In this document: positions 16,647-29,046 of the stretch, piece after piece | Position numbering within the stretch: the stretch's first letter is position 1 | Layout: every line of letters begins with the position of its first letter | Assembly (NCBI RefSeq): GCF_003610375.1 | Contig: NZ_RAPZ01000011.1 | Coordinates: 558,001-622,000, forward strand | Source: Sphingomonas sp. PP-CC-1A-547 | Lineage (GTDB): Bacteria > Pseudomonadota > Alphaproteobacteria > Sphingomonadales > Sphingomonadaceae | Reading direction: 5' to 3' | DNA length: 64,000 nt | Position numbers and translations under genes: made by a program | The notes under the pieces: model-generated | Told to the model about the DNA's origin: nothing | What the model saw: the letters and a program-made list of their open reading frames with translations, nothing else | Databases searched by the model: none

Positions 16647-19599
16647 TATTGTCACGGCGGATCGCCCGACGCTCTACACGATCCCCGCGCACCGGGCGTT
16701 CGCCGATGCGCTGGTCGCCGGACTGACCCGGCGGGCGGGGCGCGATCCGCTCGCACTCGCCCGCGCGCTGGTCGTGCTGCCGAACAACCGCGCGGTGAAG
16801 GCGGTTACCGAGGCGTTCGTGCGCGCGAGTGGCGGCGGGCTCGTCTTGCCGCGACTGGTGGCACTAGGCGATCCGGAGATGGGCGAGGCAGTCGGCGCCG
16901 CGCTCGATCCGGCGGACGATATCGATCCGCCGCTGCCCGCCATTGCGCCCTATCAACGCCGCATGATCCTCGCGCGATTGGTATCGGAAGAGCGGGCGCG
17001 CGAAGGGCATCCGGTCGATGCCGCCGAAGCGGTGCGCCTCGCAGGCGAACTCGCGCGGACGCTGGATCAGTTGCTGGTCGAGGAAGTACCGCCGACCAGC
17101 TTGCGCGATATCGAGCTTGGCCCTGAACTGACCGAGCATTGGCGGCGCGCGCTGGCGACGTTCGAGATCGTCCTGCAACGCTGGCCCGGCGAACTCGCAC
17201 GGCTTGAGCGGATCGATGCGGCGACGCGGCGCTCGGCGTTGCTCGACCGGCTTGCCAAGCGCTGGCGGAGTGCGCCGCCCGCCGGGATCGTCTGCGCGGC
17301 GGGCGTGACCGATTCCGCGCCCGCAGTCGCGCGTCTGCTCCGCTGCATCGCCGATATGCCGCAGGGCATGGTGGTATTCGCCGGCCTCGACCTCGCGCTG
17401 CCGGACGAGGAGTGGGACGCGCTCGGCCCGCACGATCCGAACCCGGTCACCGGGCTCACGAGGCGCTCGATCGAGACGCACCCACAGTTCGATGCCAAGC
17501 TGATGCTCCTTCGCATGGGTGTCGCTCGCGGCGAGGTGCAGACATGGCGCGAAGGTGGCGGGCATGACGCCGACCCCGCGCGCGGCCGGGCGATCGCCAA
17601 CGCGCTGGCACCCGCGGATTTCACCGGCAAATGGACACAGATCGCCGCGGAAGATCGCCGCTTGAAGGGCGTGACCGCCGCCGAACTCGCCACGCCCGCA
17701 GAGGAAGCGCAAGCGATCGCTCTCGTCCTTCGCGAGGCGTTGGAAGTGCCCGAGCGCACCGCCGCGCTGGTCACGCCTGATCGCGCGCTGGCCCGTCGGG
17801 TGGCAGCACATCTCGGGCGCTGGGGCATCGGCATCGACGACAGCGCGGGACGGCCCTTGTCGATCCTCCCGCCGGGCACGTTGCTCCTCGCGCTGGCCGA
17901 AGCGGCGGCGCAGCGCTTCTCGCCGCTCGCATTGCTGGCGCTGCTGAAGCATCCGCTGGTGCGCGCGGGTGAGGATCGCTTGCTATGGCTCGACGGCGCG
18001 CGTGCGCTCGACCGACGGTTGCGCGGGCCAAGGCCGGCGGCAGGGCTCGACGGAATCGCCGGACATCTGGAGGAGCGCAAGGGCACGGCGGCGACATGGT
18101 GGACCGACGTCCAGCCGTTGCTGACGCCGCTGGCGAACGCGTTCGACCAGGGGCCACAGCCCTTGGCATCGGTACTCGCCTGCCTGCGCGAGACGGCGCA
18201 AACCTTGTGCGGCGACAACCTCTGGTCGGGGCTGGCCGGGCGTGCCGCGGCGGAGTTCCTCGCCGATCTGGAAGCCGAAGCGCCCGCCGGACCGCCGCGG
18301 ATCGATCCGCGCGAACTGCCGCAACTGTTGCGGACGTTGCTCGACGAAGTAGCGGTACGGCCGGCACCGGGCGGCCATCCCCGACTCGCGATATACGGCC
18401 TGATCGAGGCGCGGTTGCAGACGGCCGACGTCATGGTGCTCGGCGGACTGAACGAAGGCGTGTGGCCGGGGCGGCCTGCGCCCGATCCTTGGCTGGCGCC
18501 ACGTATCCGCATGGAGCTCGGGCTACCAGGTCTGGAGCGCCGTGTCGGCACCGCGGCGCATGATTTTGCGCAGGCGTTAGGCGCACCTCGCGCGGTCGTC
18601 ACGCGAGCGCGGCGGGACGCGAAGTCACCCGCTCTGGCCTCGCGCCTCTGGCTCCGCTTGCAAGCTCTCGCGGGGGACCGGTTCGAACGCGCGTCGGCGC
18701 TGGAAGGCTGGACGCGCGCGCTCGACGATCCGGGCGAGCATCTCCCCGCGGACCGTCCCGCGCCGTCGCCGCCCACGCTGCTGCGTCCGAAGGCCATCTC
18801 CGTCACCGAGGTCGATCGCCTCAAGGCCGACCCCTACGCCTTCTACGCGCGCCGCGTGCTGGGGCTGATGCCTCTCGATCCGGTCGATGCGGATCCCAGC
18901 GCCGCGTGGCGCGGAACCGCCGTGCACGACATCCTCGAGCAATGGTGGAAGCAGGACAACTGCACCGTCGACACGCTTCGGCAGCGTGCCAAGGCGATGC
19001 TCGACGACGAGCGCACGCACCCGATGATGCGCGCGCTCTGGCAACCGCGGCTGCTGGAGGCGATCGACTGGATCGCCGGCGCCATAGTCGCGCAAGGCGA
19101 AGACGGCCGAACGGTCGCCAGCGCCGAGGGCAAGGGCAAGATCGAGATCGCCGGCGTGACCTTGTCAGGTCGCTACGACCGCATCGACAAGCTGCCCGAC
19201 GGGCGCCTCGCGGTGATCGACTACAAGACCGGCAAGCCACCGTCCCCGACCGCGGTGCGTGCCGGCTACAGCCTCCAACTCGGCCTGCTCGGCCTGATCG
19301 CCGAACGCGGCGGGTTCGAGGATGTGCGCGGCACCGCAGGCGCGTTCGAATATTGGTCGCTCGGCAAGAAGCGCGACGCGTTCGGCTATATCGAGAGCCC
19401 GGTCGACCCCGAGGGCAAGCGCGACAAGATCCCGACCGCCGAGTTCACGGCAATCGCCGCGCACAACTTCACCGAAGTCGTCGGCGAATGGCTCACCGGC
19501 AGCGCCGCGTTCACCGCCAAACTCGTCCCCGAATACGCCCCCTATGCCGAGTACGACCAACTGATGCGACGCGACGAATGGTATGGCCGTGAGCGGTGA
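16639..19599 (+). CDS. addB: Double-strand break repair protein AddB
   Basis: AddB is the inactivated-helicase and nuclease subunit of AddAB, which resects double-strand breaks and loads RecA. From ATG 16639 the product has 986 residues, the usual size for alphaproteobacterial AddB. The N-terminal TLYTIPAHRAFADALVAGL and the VLGGLNEGVWPGRPAPDPW block are typical. The C-terminal RecB-like PD-(D/E)XK nuclease is seen around residue 855 (LAVIDYKTGKPP). I see no four-cysteine cluster of the Firmicutes iron-sulphur type. The 5' end overlaps murU and the 3' end overlaps addA by 17 bases, so the three are probably co-translated. Confidence 0.95.
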   Translation: MADIVTADRPTLYTIPAHRAFADALVAGLTRRAGRDPLALARALVVLPNNRAVKAVTEAFVRASGGGLVLPRLVALGDPEMGEAVGAALDPADDIDPPLPAIAPYQRRMILARLVSEERAREGHPVDAAEAVRLAGELARTLDQLLVEEVPPTSLRDIELGPELTEHWRRALATFEIVLQRWPGELARLERIDAATRRSALLDRLAKRWRSAPPAGIVCAAGVTDSAPAVARLLRCIADMPQGMVVFAGLDLALPDEEWDALGPHDPNPVTGLTRRSIETHPQFDAKLMLLRMGVARGEVQTWREGGGHDADPARGRAIANALAPADFTGKWTQIAAEDRRLKGVTAAELATPAEEAQAIALVLREALEVPERTAALVTPDRALARRVAAHLGRWGIGIDDSAGRPLSILPPGTLLLALAEAAAQRFSPLALLALLKHPLVRAGEDRLLWLDGARALDRRLRGPRPAAGLDGIAGHLEERKGTAATWWTDVQPLLTPLANAFDQGPQPLASVLACLRETAQTLCGDNLWSGLAGRAAAEFLADLEAEAPAGPPRIDPRELPQLLRTLLDEVAVRPAPGGHPRLAIYGLIEARLQTADVMVLGGLNEGVWPGRPAPDPWLAPRIRMELGLPGLERRVGTAAHDFAQALGAPRAVVTRARRDAKSPALASRLWLRLQALAGDRFERASALEGWTRALDDPGEHLPADRPAPSPPTLLRPKAISVTEVDRLKADPYAFYARRVLGLMPLDPVDADPSAAWRGTAVHDILEQWWKQDNCTVDTLRQRAKAMLDDERTHPMMRALWQPRLLEAIDWIAGAIVAQGEDGRTVASAEGKGKIEIAGVTLSGRYDRIDKLPDGRLAVIDYKTGKPPSPTAVRAGYSLQLGLLGLIAERGGFEDVRGTAGAFEYWSLGKKRDAFGYIESPVDPEGKRDKIPTAEFTAIAAHNFTEVVGEWLTGSAAFTAKLVPEYAPYAEYDQLMRRDEWYGRER

Positions 19600-22500
19600 C
19601 GCGCTCGCCACGCTCCCCCGGCTGAGAGGCGCGCAGGCCGATGCGAGCAACCCGGCCTCGCACGTCTGGCTGTCCGCGTCGGCGGGCACGGGCAAGACGC
19701 AGGTGCTGGCCGCCCGCGTGTTCCGGCTGCTGTTGCGCGGTGTCGATCCCGGCGCGATCCTGTGCCTGACCTTCACCAAGGCGGGCGCGGCGGAGATGGC
19801 GCAGCGGATCAACGGCCGGCTCGCCGCATGGGTGCGGATGCCGGACTCCATTCTGGCGAAGGATCTCGACGCGCTGGGCGAGAGCACGTCCGAAGCATTG
19901 CGAGGCCGCGCCCGCACCCTGTTCGCCAAGGTGCTCGATGCACCGGGCGGGGGCTTGCGCATCCAGACGATCCACGGATTTTGCCAAGGCTTGCTGGCCG
20001 CGTTCCCGGTCGAGGCCGGGCTGACGCCAGGCTTCCGACCGCTGGAAGCGCGCGAGGAAGCCGGCCTGGCGCGCGAGGCGCTGGCGTCGATGCTGTCGGA
20101 CGCCGAGCGCGAAGGCCGCGAACGTCCGGTCGAGATCGTGGGACGCTTGTCGCTGCGCATGGGCGAGGGCGGGGCGGAGGCGTTCCTGCTCGCCTGCGCC
20201 CGCGCGCTGCCCGCTTTGGAGGCCCTCCCGGTCGGGATCCAGCCATGGCTCCGTCGCGAACTCGGGCTTCCGTCCGGAGACATCGACGAGGCGATCGCGG
20301 AATGGTGCGATGCGCTCGACCTCGACGCGATCGCGCGCATTGCCGCGGCGAACCGCGCGTGGGGGACTGCTACGGGTCAAGCCGCAGCGGCGACCGTGCA
20401 GCGCTGGCTCGACTCCGAGGACCGCGCTGCGACGTTGGACGAGCTTGCCAGCGTCGTGCTCACCGGCACGGGCACGCAGCGCAAAGCCTCGAAGAAACTG
20501 ATCGATGCCGAGCCCGATTACGAAATCCTCGCCCGCGATCTGGGCGAGGCGTGCACCGACGTGCTGTCGATGGTCCAGCGCGCGACCTATTGCGACCTGC
20601 TCGCCGACGGGCTCGAAGTCGGGCGCGATTATGCGCGGGGCTATGCGCTGGCCAAGCGGCGCGCGGGGGCGGTTGATTTCGACGACCTGATCGCGACGAC
20701 GGTGGCGTTGCTCGACCAGCCGGGGATCGGCGAATGGGTGCGCTACAAGCTCGACCAGGCGACCGAGCACCTGCTGATCGACGAGGCGCAGGATACCAAC
20801 GGACACCAGTGGCGGATCGTCCGCGCGCTGGCCGACGAGTTCTTCGTCGGCCGCGGCATCTATGCGCCGTCGACGCGCACCCTGTTTACGGTCGGCGACT
20901 ACAAACAGGCGATCTTCGGGTTCCAAGGCACCGATCCGCGACAGTTCGAAGCCGCGCAGATATCTTTCTCCCGGCGCGCCGAAGAGGCGTTTGGTGACGA
21001 CGACTGGCCGGAGAACGAGCGTGGTTTGCCTTTATCAGCACTGTCGCTGACGCATTCGTTTAGGTCGACGCTGCCCGTTCTAGAGTTTGTTGACGCAGCT
21101 ATTGAAGCAATCGGCGAACCGGGGCTTGGTATCGAGACTACGGAACCGCACGCCAGCGAGGTCGCCGGGCCGGGCACTGTGACCTTGTGGCCGCCGGTGT
21201 CGGCTGGCGGCAGCGAGGACGACGAAGAGGGCTGGGTCGATGACGCGGTGCGCAAACTCGCGAGCGATATCGCGCGCGCGGTAAAGGGCTGGCTCGCGCC
21301 CGATGCGGGCCTGATGCTGGAGAGCAAGGGGCGGCGGTTGCGGCCCGAGGACGTCATGATCCTCGTCAAGCGACGCGGCGATCTTGCCTCGCTGATCGTC
21401 GCGCGGCTGTATGCCGAGGGCGTGCCGGTGGCGGGCGTCGATCGCCTGCGACTTAACGCGCCGCTTGCGGTACAGGATCTGCTTGCGACGATCCGCTTCG
21501 TGTTGCAGCCCGAGGACGACCTGTCCGTCGCGGCGCTGCTCGTGTCGCCGCTGATCGGCTGGACGCAGGACGAGCTGATGGCAGCGGCACCGCGCGAGGC
21601 GGGGCCGCTGTGGCGGCACCTGCAACGCACGCAACCCGCGACGCGGCTCGCCCCGTTGCTGGCGATGCTGGCGCGCGCCGATATCGCCACGCCCTACCAG
21701 TTCCTGGAGGAACTGCTGTCGGGCCCGCTCGACGGTCGCCGCAAACTGATCCGCCGGCTGGGGACCGAGGCGCGCGACCCGATCGAGGAACTGCTCAACG
21801 CCGCGCTGACGTTCGAGAGCACGACGACGCCGTCGCTACAGCGCTTCCTCGACTGGTTCGATCGCGGTGATGTCGAGATCGTCCGCGATCCGTCGGCGCC
21901 GCTCGACGCGGTGCGGGTGATGACCGCACATGGCGCGAAGGGGTTGCAGGCGCCTCTGGTGATCCTGGCGGATGCGACGGCGGATCCGTCGGCGGCGCCG
22001 CGCTCGATCCTGAAATGGGCGCCCGAGCCTGGGGCAGCGCCGATCCCGGTATTCCGGCCGCGGTCGAGCGAGCGCGGCGGCCCGCTCGATGCGGTCGTGT
22101 CGGCCGCCGAGCAACGCGAACTGGAGGAGCATTGGCGGCTGTTCTACGTCGCCGCCACGCGCGCCGAAGAGCGGCTGGTGATCGCCGGTGCGCTCGGGCC
22201 GCGCGCGAAGGGCGTGCCGCCGGAGAACAGTTGGTACGCCGCGTCCGATCGTGCGTTGACGGCACTAGATGTGCCGATCACCGAGGGCGCGCGGACGTTC
22301 GCCGGGGTCGAGCCTCAGCCTGCGGTGATCGCCAAGGCTTCGGCTTCGGTCGAGATTGCGGCTAACGCGCAGCTGCCCGGATGGGCGCATGAACCCGCAC
22401 CGCAAGAAGCCCGTCCGCCTCGTCCGCTGTCGCCGTCTGCGCTGGGTGACGACGCGGTATCCGATCCGCCGCCGACACCAGCGATGCGCGTCGCGGCGGA

Positions 22501-23011
22501 GCGAGGTCGACTGATCCATGCGTTGTTCGAGCGTCTGCCGGCAGTTGCCGCCACCGACCGCGCGACGGCAGCCGATCGCTGGCTGGCAAAAGCGGGCGGC
22601 GTCGACGATGTCGCAGCACGGTCCGAAATCGTGCAGAGCGTGGTCGCCGTGCTTGACGACCCGCGCTTTGCCGAGCTTTTCAGCGCGGATACGCTCGCCG
22701 AGGCGCCGATCGCTGCGACCCTCGCGAACGGCATGGTCGTATCGGGAACGGTCGATCGCCTGCTTATCGAGTCCGACCGCATCCGCGTCGTCGACTTCAA
22801 GACTGGCCGCCGCGCGCCGCGCGGTCTCGACGACGTGCCGGAATATCACCTGAAGCAGATGGCGGCCTATGCCGAAGCCTTGAGCGTGATCTTTCCGGGG
22901 CGGTCGGTCGAGGCAGCCTTGCTGTACACGGCCGGCCCGCGGCTGATCGTGCTGGACGACGAGACGCTGGCCGCGAACAAGCCGCACTATCGGCCCACGG
23001 AGCAAAGCTAG
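19583..23011 (+). CDS. addA: Double-strand break repair helicase-nuclease AddA
   Basis: AddA is the UvrD-family helicase subunit of AddAB, with its own C-terminal nuclease. The 1142-residue protein has Walker A in SASAGTGKTQ (residues 31-40), motif Ia LTFTKAGAAEMAQRI, motif II LLIDEAQDTN (about 395-405), motif V/VI regions VMTAHGAKGLQAPLV and LFYVAATRAEERL, and the nuclease block IRVVDFKTGRR near residue 1070. Note Ala-Gln (DEAQDT) in motif II, as is normal for AddA. It lacks Chi-recognition features that I can identify. It overlaps addB and is followed by trxA after about 65 bases. Confidence 0.96.
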   Translation: MAVSGDALATLPRLRGAQADASNPASHVWLSASAGTGKTQVLAARVFRLLLRGVDPGAILCLTFTKAGAAEMAQRINGRLAAWVRMPDSILAKDLDALGESTSEALRGRARTLFAKVLDAPGGGLRIQTIHGFCQGLLAAFPVEAGLTPGFRPLEAREEAGLAREALASMLSDAEREGRERPVEIVGRLSLRMGEGGAEAFLLACARALPALEALPVGIQPWLRRELGLPSGDIDEAIAEWCDALDLDAIARIAAANRAWGTATGQAAAATVQRWLDSEDRAATLDELASVVLTGTGTQRKASKKLIDAEPDYEILARDLGEACTDVLSMVQRATYCDLLADGLEVGRDYARGYALAKRRAGAVDFDDLIATTVALLDQPGIGEWVRYKLDQATEHLLIDEAQDTNGHQWRIVRALADEFFVGRGIYAPSTRTLFTVGDYKQAIFGFQGTDPRQFEAAQISFSRRAEEAFGDDDWPENERGLPLSALSLTHSFRSTLPVLEFVDAAIEAIGEPGLGIETTEPHASEVAGPGTVTLWPPVSAGGSEDDEEGWVDDAVRKLASDIARAVKGWLAPDAGLMLESKGRRLRPEDVMILVKRRGDLASLIVARLYAEGVPVAGVDRLRLNAPLAVQDLLATIRFVLQPEDDLSVAALLVSPLIGWTQDELMAAAPREAGPLWRHLQRTQPATRLAPLLAMLARADIATPYQFLEELLSGPLDGRRKLIRRLGTEARDPIEELLNAALTFESTTTPSLQRFLDWFDRGDVEIVRDPSAPLDAVRVMTAHGAKGLQAPLVILADATADPSAAPRSILKWAPEPGAAPIPVFRPRSSERGGPLDAVVSAAEQRELEEHWRLFYVAATRAEERLVIAGALGPRAKGVPPENSWYAASDRALTALDVPITEGARTFAGVEPQPAVIAKASASVEIAANAQLPGWAHEPAPQEARPPRPLSPSALGDDAVSDPPPTPAMRVAAERGRLIHALFERLPAVAATDRATAADRWLAKAGGVDDVAARSEIVQSVVAVLDDPRFAELFSADTLAEAPIAATLANGMVVSGTVDRLLIESDRIRVVDFKTGRRAPRGLDDVPEYHLKQMAAYAEALSVIFPGRSVEAALLYTAGPRLIVLDDETLAANKPHYRPTEQS

Positions 23012-23075
23012 CGCCCCGGTGGTTGAGCGCACACGCGAGCGACCTTAGATACGACTCAACCAAGGAGAATTCACG

Positions 23076-23399
23076 ATGGCGACCAAGCAGATCACCGATG
23101 CCAGCTTCGATGCGGACGTACTGAACGCCGACGGCCCCGTGCTCGTCGATTTCTGGGCGGAATGGTGCGGCCCGTGCAAGATGATCGGGCCGTCGCTCGA
23201 GGAGATTTCGGAAGAGCTCGGCGAGAAGGTGACGATCGCCAAGCTCAACATCGACGAGAACCCCGACGCGCCGGGCAAGTACGGCGTCCGCGGTATCCCT
23301 ACGATGATCCTCTTCAAGGGTGGCGCACCGGCGGCGACCAAGGTTGGCGCCGAGCCCAAGGGCCGGCTGAAGGCTTGGCTCGAGGGTGAGCTGGCCTAA
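23076..23399 (+). CDS. trxA: Thioredoxin
   Basis: This standard 107-residue thioredoxin has the active site [10 protein letters not shown] (Cys31, Cys34) and the cis-proline loop RGIPTMILF. It is the general cytoplasmic protein-disulphide reductant, serving ribonucleotide reductase, peroxiredoxins and methionine sulphoxide reductases. AAGGAG lies nine bases before ATG 23076. It closes the divL-addA block, as in other alphaproteobacteria; with a gap of about 65 bases after addA and a good ribosome site it may also have its own promoter. Confidence 0.97.
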   Translation: MATKQITDASFDADVLNADGPVLVDFWAEWCGPCKMIGPSLEEISEELGEKVTIAKLNIDENPDAPGKYGVRGIPTMILFKGGAPAATKVGAEPKGRLKAWLEGELA

Positions 23400-23414
23400 G
23401 GTAGACGCCCTCCC

Positions 23415-23440
23415 GTCATCCCGGCGAAAGCTGGGGTGAC
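23415..23440. terminator. Hairpin between convergent trxA and argJ
   Basis: GTCATCCC-GGCGAAAGCT-GGGGTGAC is an imperfect inverted repeat between the two stop codons. There is no strong T run. It may act as a bidirectional terminator or be a lone half of the family B/C repeats. Confidence 0.4.
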
Positions 23441-23452
23441 GGCGTAGGGGTC

Positions 23453-24679
23453 TTAGCTCCGATAGTCGGCGTTTATTGAAATATAGCCATGCGTAAGGTC
23501 GCAGGTCCAAACCGTGGCCTCGCCTTTGCCTAGCGCCAGATCGACTCCGATTTCGATCTCGTGGCCCTTGAGGTGCGCAGCGACCGGCGCCTCGTCGTAG
23601 CCGCTCAGCGCCAAGCCGCCTTCAGCAACCTGCGTATTCCCGAACCGGATCGACAGCGTGTCGCGATCGGCTGGTTCGCCGGCCTTGCCGACCGCCATGA
23701 CCACGCGCCCCCAATTTGCATCCTCGCCCGCGATCGCGGTCTTCACCAGCGGCGAGTTGGCGATGCTCATCGCAATGCGGTGCGCGCTGCGGTCGCTGTC
23801 CGCGCCGGTCACCTGGATCTCGATCAGCTTCTGCGCGCCTTCGCCGTCACGAACGACGAGCATGGCGAGTTGATGGCAGAGGTCCGCCAGTGCAGCGCGG
23901 AAGGCGTCCGCGCCGACGCTATCGTCGTCCGTCAGCACCGCGTTACCAGCCTTACCCGTCGCGAACGCCAGTACCGTGTCGCTGGTCGAGGTATCGCTGT
24001 CGACGGTGATGCACGAGAAGCTCGGCGCGTTCGCCTTCGACAGCGCGGCCTGCAGGAACTCCGGCTCGACCGCGGCGTCGGTGAAGATGAACCCGAGCAT
24101 CGTCGCCATGTCCGGTGCGATCATCCCCGAACCCTTGATGATCCCGACGAGCGAGACAGTGCGATCCCCGATCACTGCCGTCGTCACCGCGCCCTTGGTG
24201 AAGGTGTCGGTGGTCATGATCGTTGCAGCGGCATCCTCCCACCCGCACGGCGCGGCGGCGAACGCGGCGTCGAGCCCGGCCTCGGCTTTGTCAATCGGCA
24301 ACGGCACGCCGATCACCCCGGTCGAGGACACGAACACATCCGAAGGCTGGCACCCAAGATGCGCCGCCGTCCGCGCCGCAATCGCCTCGACCGCCGCTCG
24401 CCCACGCGATCCGGTGAACGCGTTAGAGTTCCCCGCATTCACCACCAGCGCGCGCGCCTGACCCAGGGTCAGCGCCGCACGGCACCACTCCACCTCGGGC
24501 GACGGGCATTTGCTGGTTGTCAGCACGCCCGCAACCACAGTCCCCGGCTCCAACGTCACGAACGTCAGGTCGCACCGGTCCCACGCCTTGTACTGCGCCC
24601 GCGCGACATGGAGCGCGACTCCGTCGATCGCCGGCATGGCGGGAAAGGGTAGGGCGAGGGGAGATGTGGACTCGGTCAT
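23453..24679 (-). CDS. argJ: Bifunctional ornithine acetyltransferase / N-acetylglutamate synthase
   Basis: ArgJ transfers acetyl from N-acetylornithine to glutamate in the cyclic arginine pathway and can also acetylate glutamate from acetyl-CoA. The 408-residue precursor has the self-cleavage site in KGSGMIAPDMATMLGF; Thr193 is the predicted nucleophile that starts the beta chain. The N-terminal block LTTSKCPSPEVEWCR and NAGNSNAFTG are typical. The open frame runs 125 codons further upstream, but ATG 24679 gives the family N-terminus and clears the divergent gene. The C-terminal YISINADYRS matches the family ending. Confidence 0.96.
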   Translation of the reverse strand: MTESTSPLALPFPAMPAIDGVALHVARAQYKAWDRCDLTFVTLEPGTVVAGVLTTSKCPSPEVEWCRAALTLGQARALVVNAGNSNAFTGSRGRAAVEAIAARTAAHLGCQPSDVFVSSTGVIGVPLPIDKAEAGLDAAFAAAPCGWEDAAATIMTTDTFTKGAVTTAVIGDRTVSLVGIIKGSGMIAPDMATMLGFIFTDAAVEPEFLQAALSKANAPSFSCITVDSDTSTSDTVLAFATGKAGNAVLTDDDSVGADAFRAALADLCHQLAMLVVRDGEGAQKLIEIQVTGADSDRSAHRIAMSIANSPLVKTAIAGEDANWGRVVMAVGKAGEPADRDTLSIRFGNTQVAEGGLALSGYDEAPVAAHLKGHEIEIGVDLALGKGEATVWTCDLTHGYISINADYRS

Positions 24680-24754
24680 GCCTGCCATTTGCCGCTTGTG
24701 CCCGGCGGCTGCAACGGCTTGGTTGCGCGCCGGATCATTTCGGGGGATTCGTCC

Positions 24755-25618
24755 ATGAGGATATACGGGGTTGTCACGGGACTGGCGTTGTTCGCGACTG
24801 TACCAGTCGAAGCTGCGCCCGAGCCTGTCGCGCCAAAACCTCGAATCGAACTGTCGACGTTGTTTGGGTCCGACGCGTATCCGCCGTTGGCGACTAATCT
24901 TGGCGAGGACGGGCTGGTGGTCGCGGCGTTGACGATCGATCCGCTGGGCGCGGTAACGGCATGCCGGATCGTCACGTCCTCCGATTCGACGTCGCTCGAT
25001 GCCGCGACGTGCAGGATCATAACCGAACACAAGACGGTGTTTTCTCCCGCGCATGATGCCGAGGGCAAGGCGGTTGCGGGATCATACACCTTGAAGACCC
25101 GTTGGATATTGCCCGAACCGCCACCCAGCCCCTTGAACAGCATGGGGCAGCGGTTGACCCTGTTGCTGTCCAACAAAGCCGTGATCAAACGCTGTGAGCT
25201 TCGCGACATGCCCGGCAATGTTGCAGTCGAAGCAATGACCATGTGCGCGGGGTTTCGTGAATACATGGCCGCGATGTTCGGCGGCAACCCCGAGACCTCG
25301 CCACCGGGCGACATCGAGGTCCTGGCGCTGATCGACCGGACGATCGGACAGGCCGCTCGTTTGTCTGGTCCGATGCCTGCCGGAATCACGCTCATTCAGG
25401 ACATTGGCAGCGAGTTTGTCGTCCAGCCCGATGGCACGCGTACCGGTTGCACGCCGGTCTCGACGTTAGTCGTTGAGACGATGGGCGAGGAGGATGCAAA
25501 GTCCGTCGACCCGTGCGTCAGCGCCGAGCGGTTCGTCGCGCATCAGGGTGCGCCGATCAAGGTGCAGGACCGGATGCAGATGGGCTATCGGTTGATCGGA
25601 CGGCCCGTCGGGAAATGA
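24755..25618 (+). CDS. Exported protein with TonB C-terminal-like domain
   Basis: The 287-residue product starts at ATG 24755 with a signal peptide (residues 1-20, VEAAPEP cleavage region). Residues about 35-125 look like a TonB C-terminal domain: YPPLATNLGEDGLVVAALTI, then VTACRIVTSSDSTSLDAATC and the final TRWILP. This domain usually contacts outer-membrane receptors, but here there is no N-terminal membrane anchor or Pro-rich spacer, so it is probably a free periplasmic protein. The remaining 160 residues match nothing I know; four cysteines there could form disulphides. It is divergent from argJ with a 75-base gap. Function unknown. Confidence 0.75.
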   Translation: MRIYGVVTGLALFATVPVEAAPEPVAPKPRIELSTLFGSDAYPPLATNLGEDGLVVAALTIDPLGAVTACRIVTSSDSTSLDAATCRIITEHKTVFSPAHDAEGKAVAGSYTLKTRWILPEPPPSPLNSMGQRLTLLLSNKAVIKRCELRDMPGNVAVEAMTMCAGFREYMAAMFGGNPETSPPGDIEVLALIDRTIGQAARLSGPMPAGITLIQDIGSEFVVQPDGTRTGCTPVSTLVVETMGEEDAKSVDPCVSAERFVAHQGAPIKVQDRMQMGYRLIGRPVGK

Positions 25619-25671
25619 TCACCGGACGACGGATGGACCTTGACGACGTGTTCGCATAAAGCCGGTTCCGC

Positions 25672-25923
25672 ATGAACCTGCTGCTACTCCTCTCTGCCCT
25701 GCTCTCCGCGCTGACCGCCGCGGTACCGGGTATGCGTGGGCAGTCCGCACAGGCAGTGGTGCAAGGCAACGTCTGCTCGCAGTCGGTAGCAGCAACGCCG
25801 GTCAAGGTGCTGATAAGGCCCGTATCTGGCCTTCCCGCGCTGCTTCAGGTTGCCGTCGCTATCACGCTGCGTACCATCGCAATCGTCTCGCTACCGCTAT
25901 GGGCAGAGCGCCGCCGCGAATAG
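25672..25923 (+). CDS. Small hydrophobic protein, hypothetical
   Basis: The 83-residue product has a hydrophobic N-terminus (MNLLLLLSALLSALTAAVPG), a variable Ala/Val/Gln-rich middle, and a second hydrophobic stretch (about 55-75) ending in the basic tail ERRRE. I have the impression that similar short proteins recur in sphingomonads, but no function is known to me. It could be a two-helix membrane protein, or a signal peptide plus a helix. It lies between the TonB-C-like gene and secA, in the same direction. Support is moderate. Confidence 0.5.
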   Translation: MNLLLLLSALLSALTAAVPGMRGQSAQAVVQGNVCSQSVAATPVKVLIRPVSGLPALLQVAVAITLRTIAIVSLPLWAERRRE

Positions 25924-26022
25924 CGTCTTGGTGTGACCTTATCGTAACCTTTGGATCCGAGCGATCCTCTTCCGCGTGCGCCCACTGCGTGCCGCCGCGT
26001 CTCAACTTCAGGAAATCAGCCC

Positions 26023-28761
<2,739 letters not shown>

Positions 28762-28784
28762 GGGACTGAGTTTACCAGGCGTTA

Positions 28785-28887
28785 CCACCCCGGCGGAGGC
28801 CGGGGCCCAATTGGTGAGGTCGAAGTAACGGACGGCGCCTGTCGTTGACGACGTTCCCCAATTGGGCCCCGGTCTTCGCCGGGGTGG
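28785..28887. repeat. Paired-palindrome repeat (family C)
   Basis: CCACCCCGGCGGAGGCCGGGG with CCCAATTGG, then a 45-base core, then CCCCAATTGGG with CCCCGGTCTTCGCCGGGGTGG. It is homologous to the unit at 3454-3557 and sits immediately after secA. Confidence 0.78.
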
Positions 28888-28909
28888 TGCGGGATGATAC
28901 GGCCCCCTT

Positions 28910-28990
28910 CGTTCTCCCGCGAAGGCGGGAGTCCAGGCTACCAGCGATGGCGTGTGGGACCCCTGGACCCCCGCCTTCGCGGGGGAACGG
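28910..28990. repeat. Paired-palindrome repeat (family B)
   Basis: GTTCTCCCGCGAAGGCGGGAG plus TCCAGG on the left and CCTGGACCC plus CCGCCTTCGCGGGGGAAC on the right are inverted ends around a short core. It is adjacent to the family C unit, so 28762-29046 is almost wholly repeat. Confidence 0.78.
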
Positions 28991-29046
28991 TTGTTCGCCG
29001 AGGAAAGGATTTCGGAGCCACTCTGCTGACAGATTGTTAGGACCCC

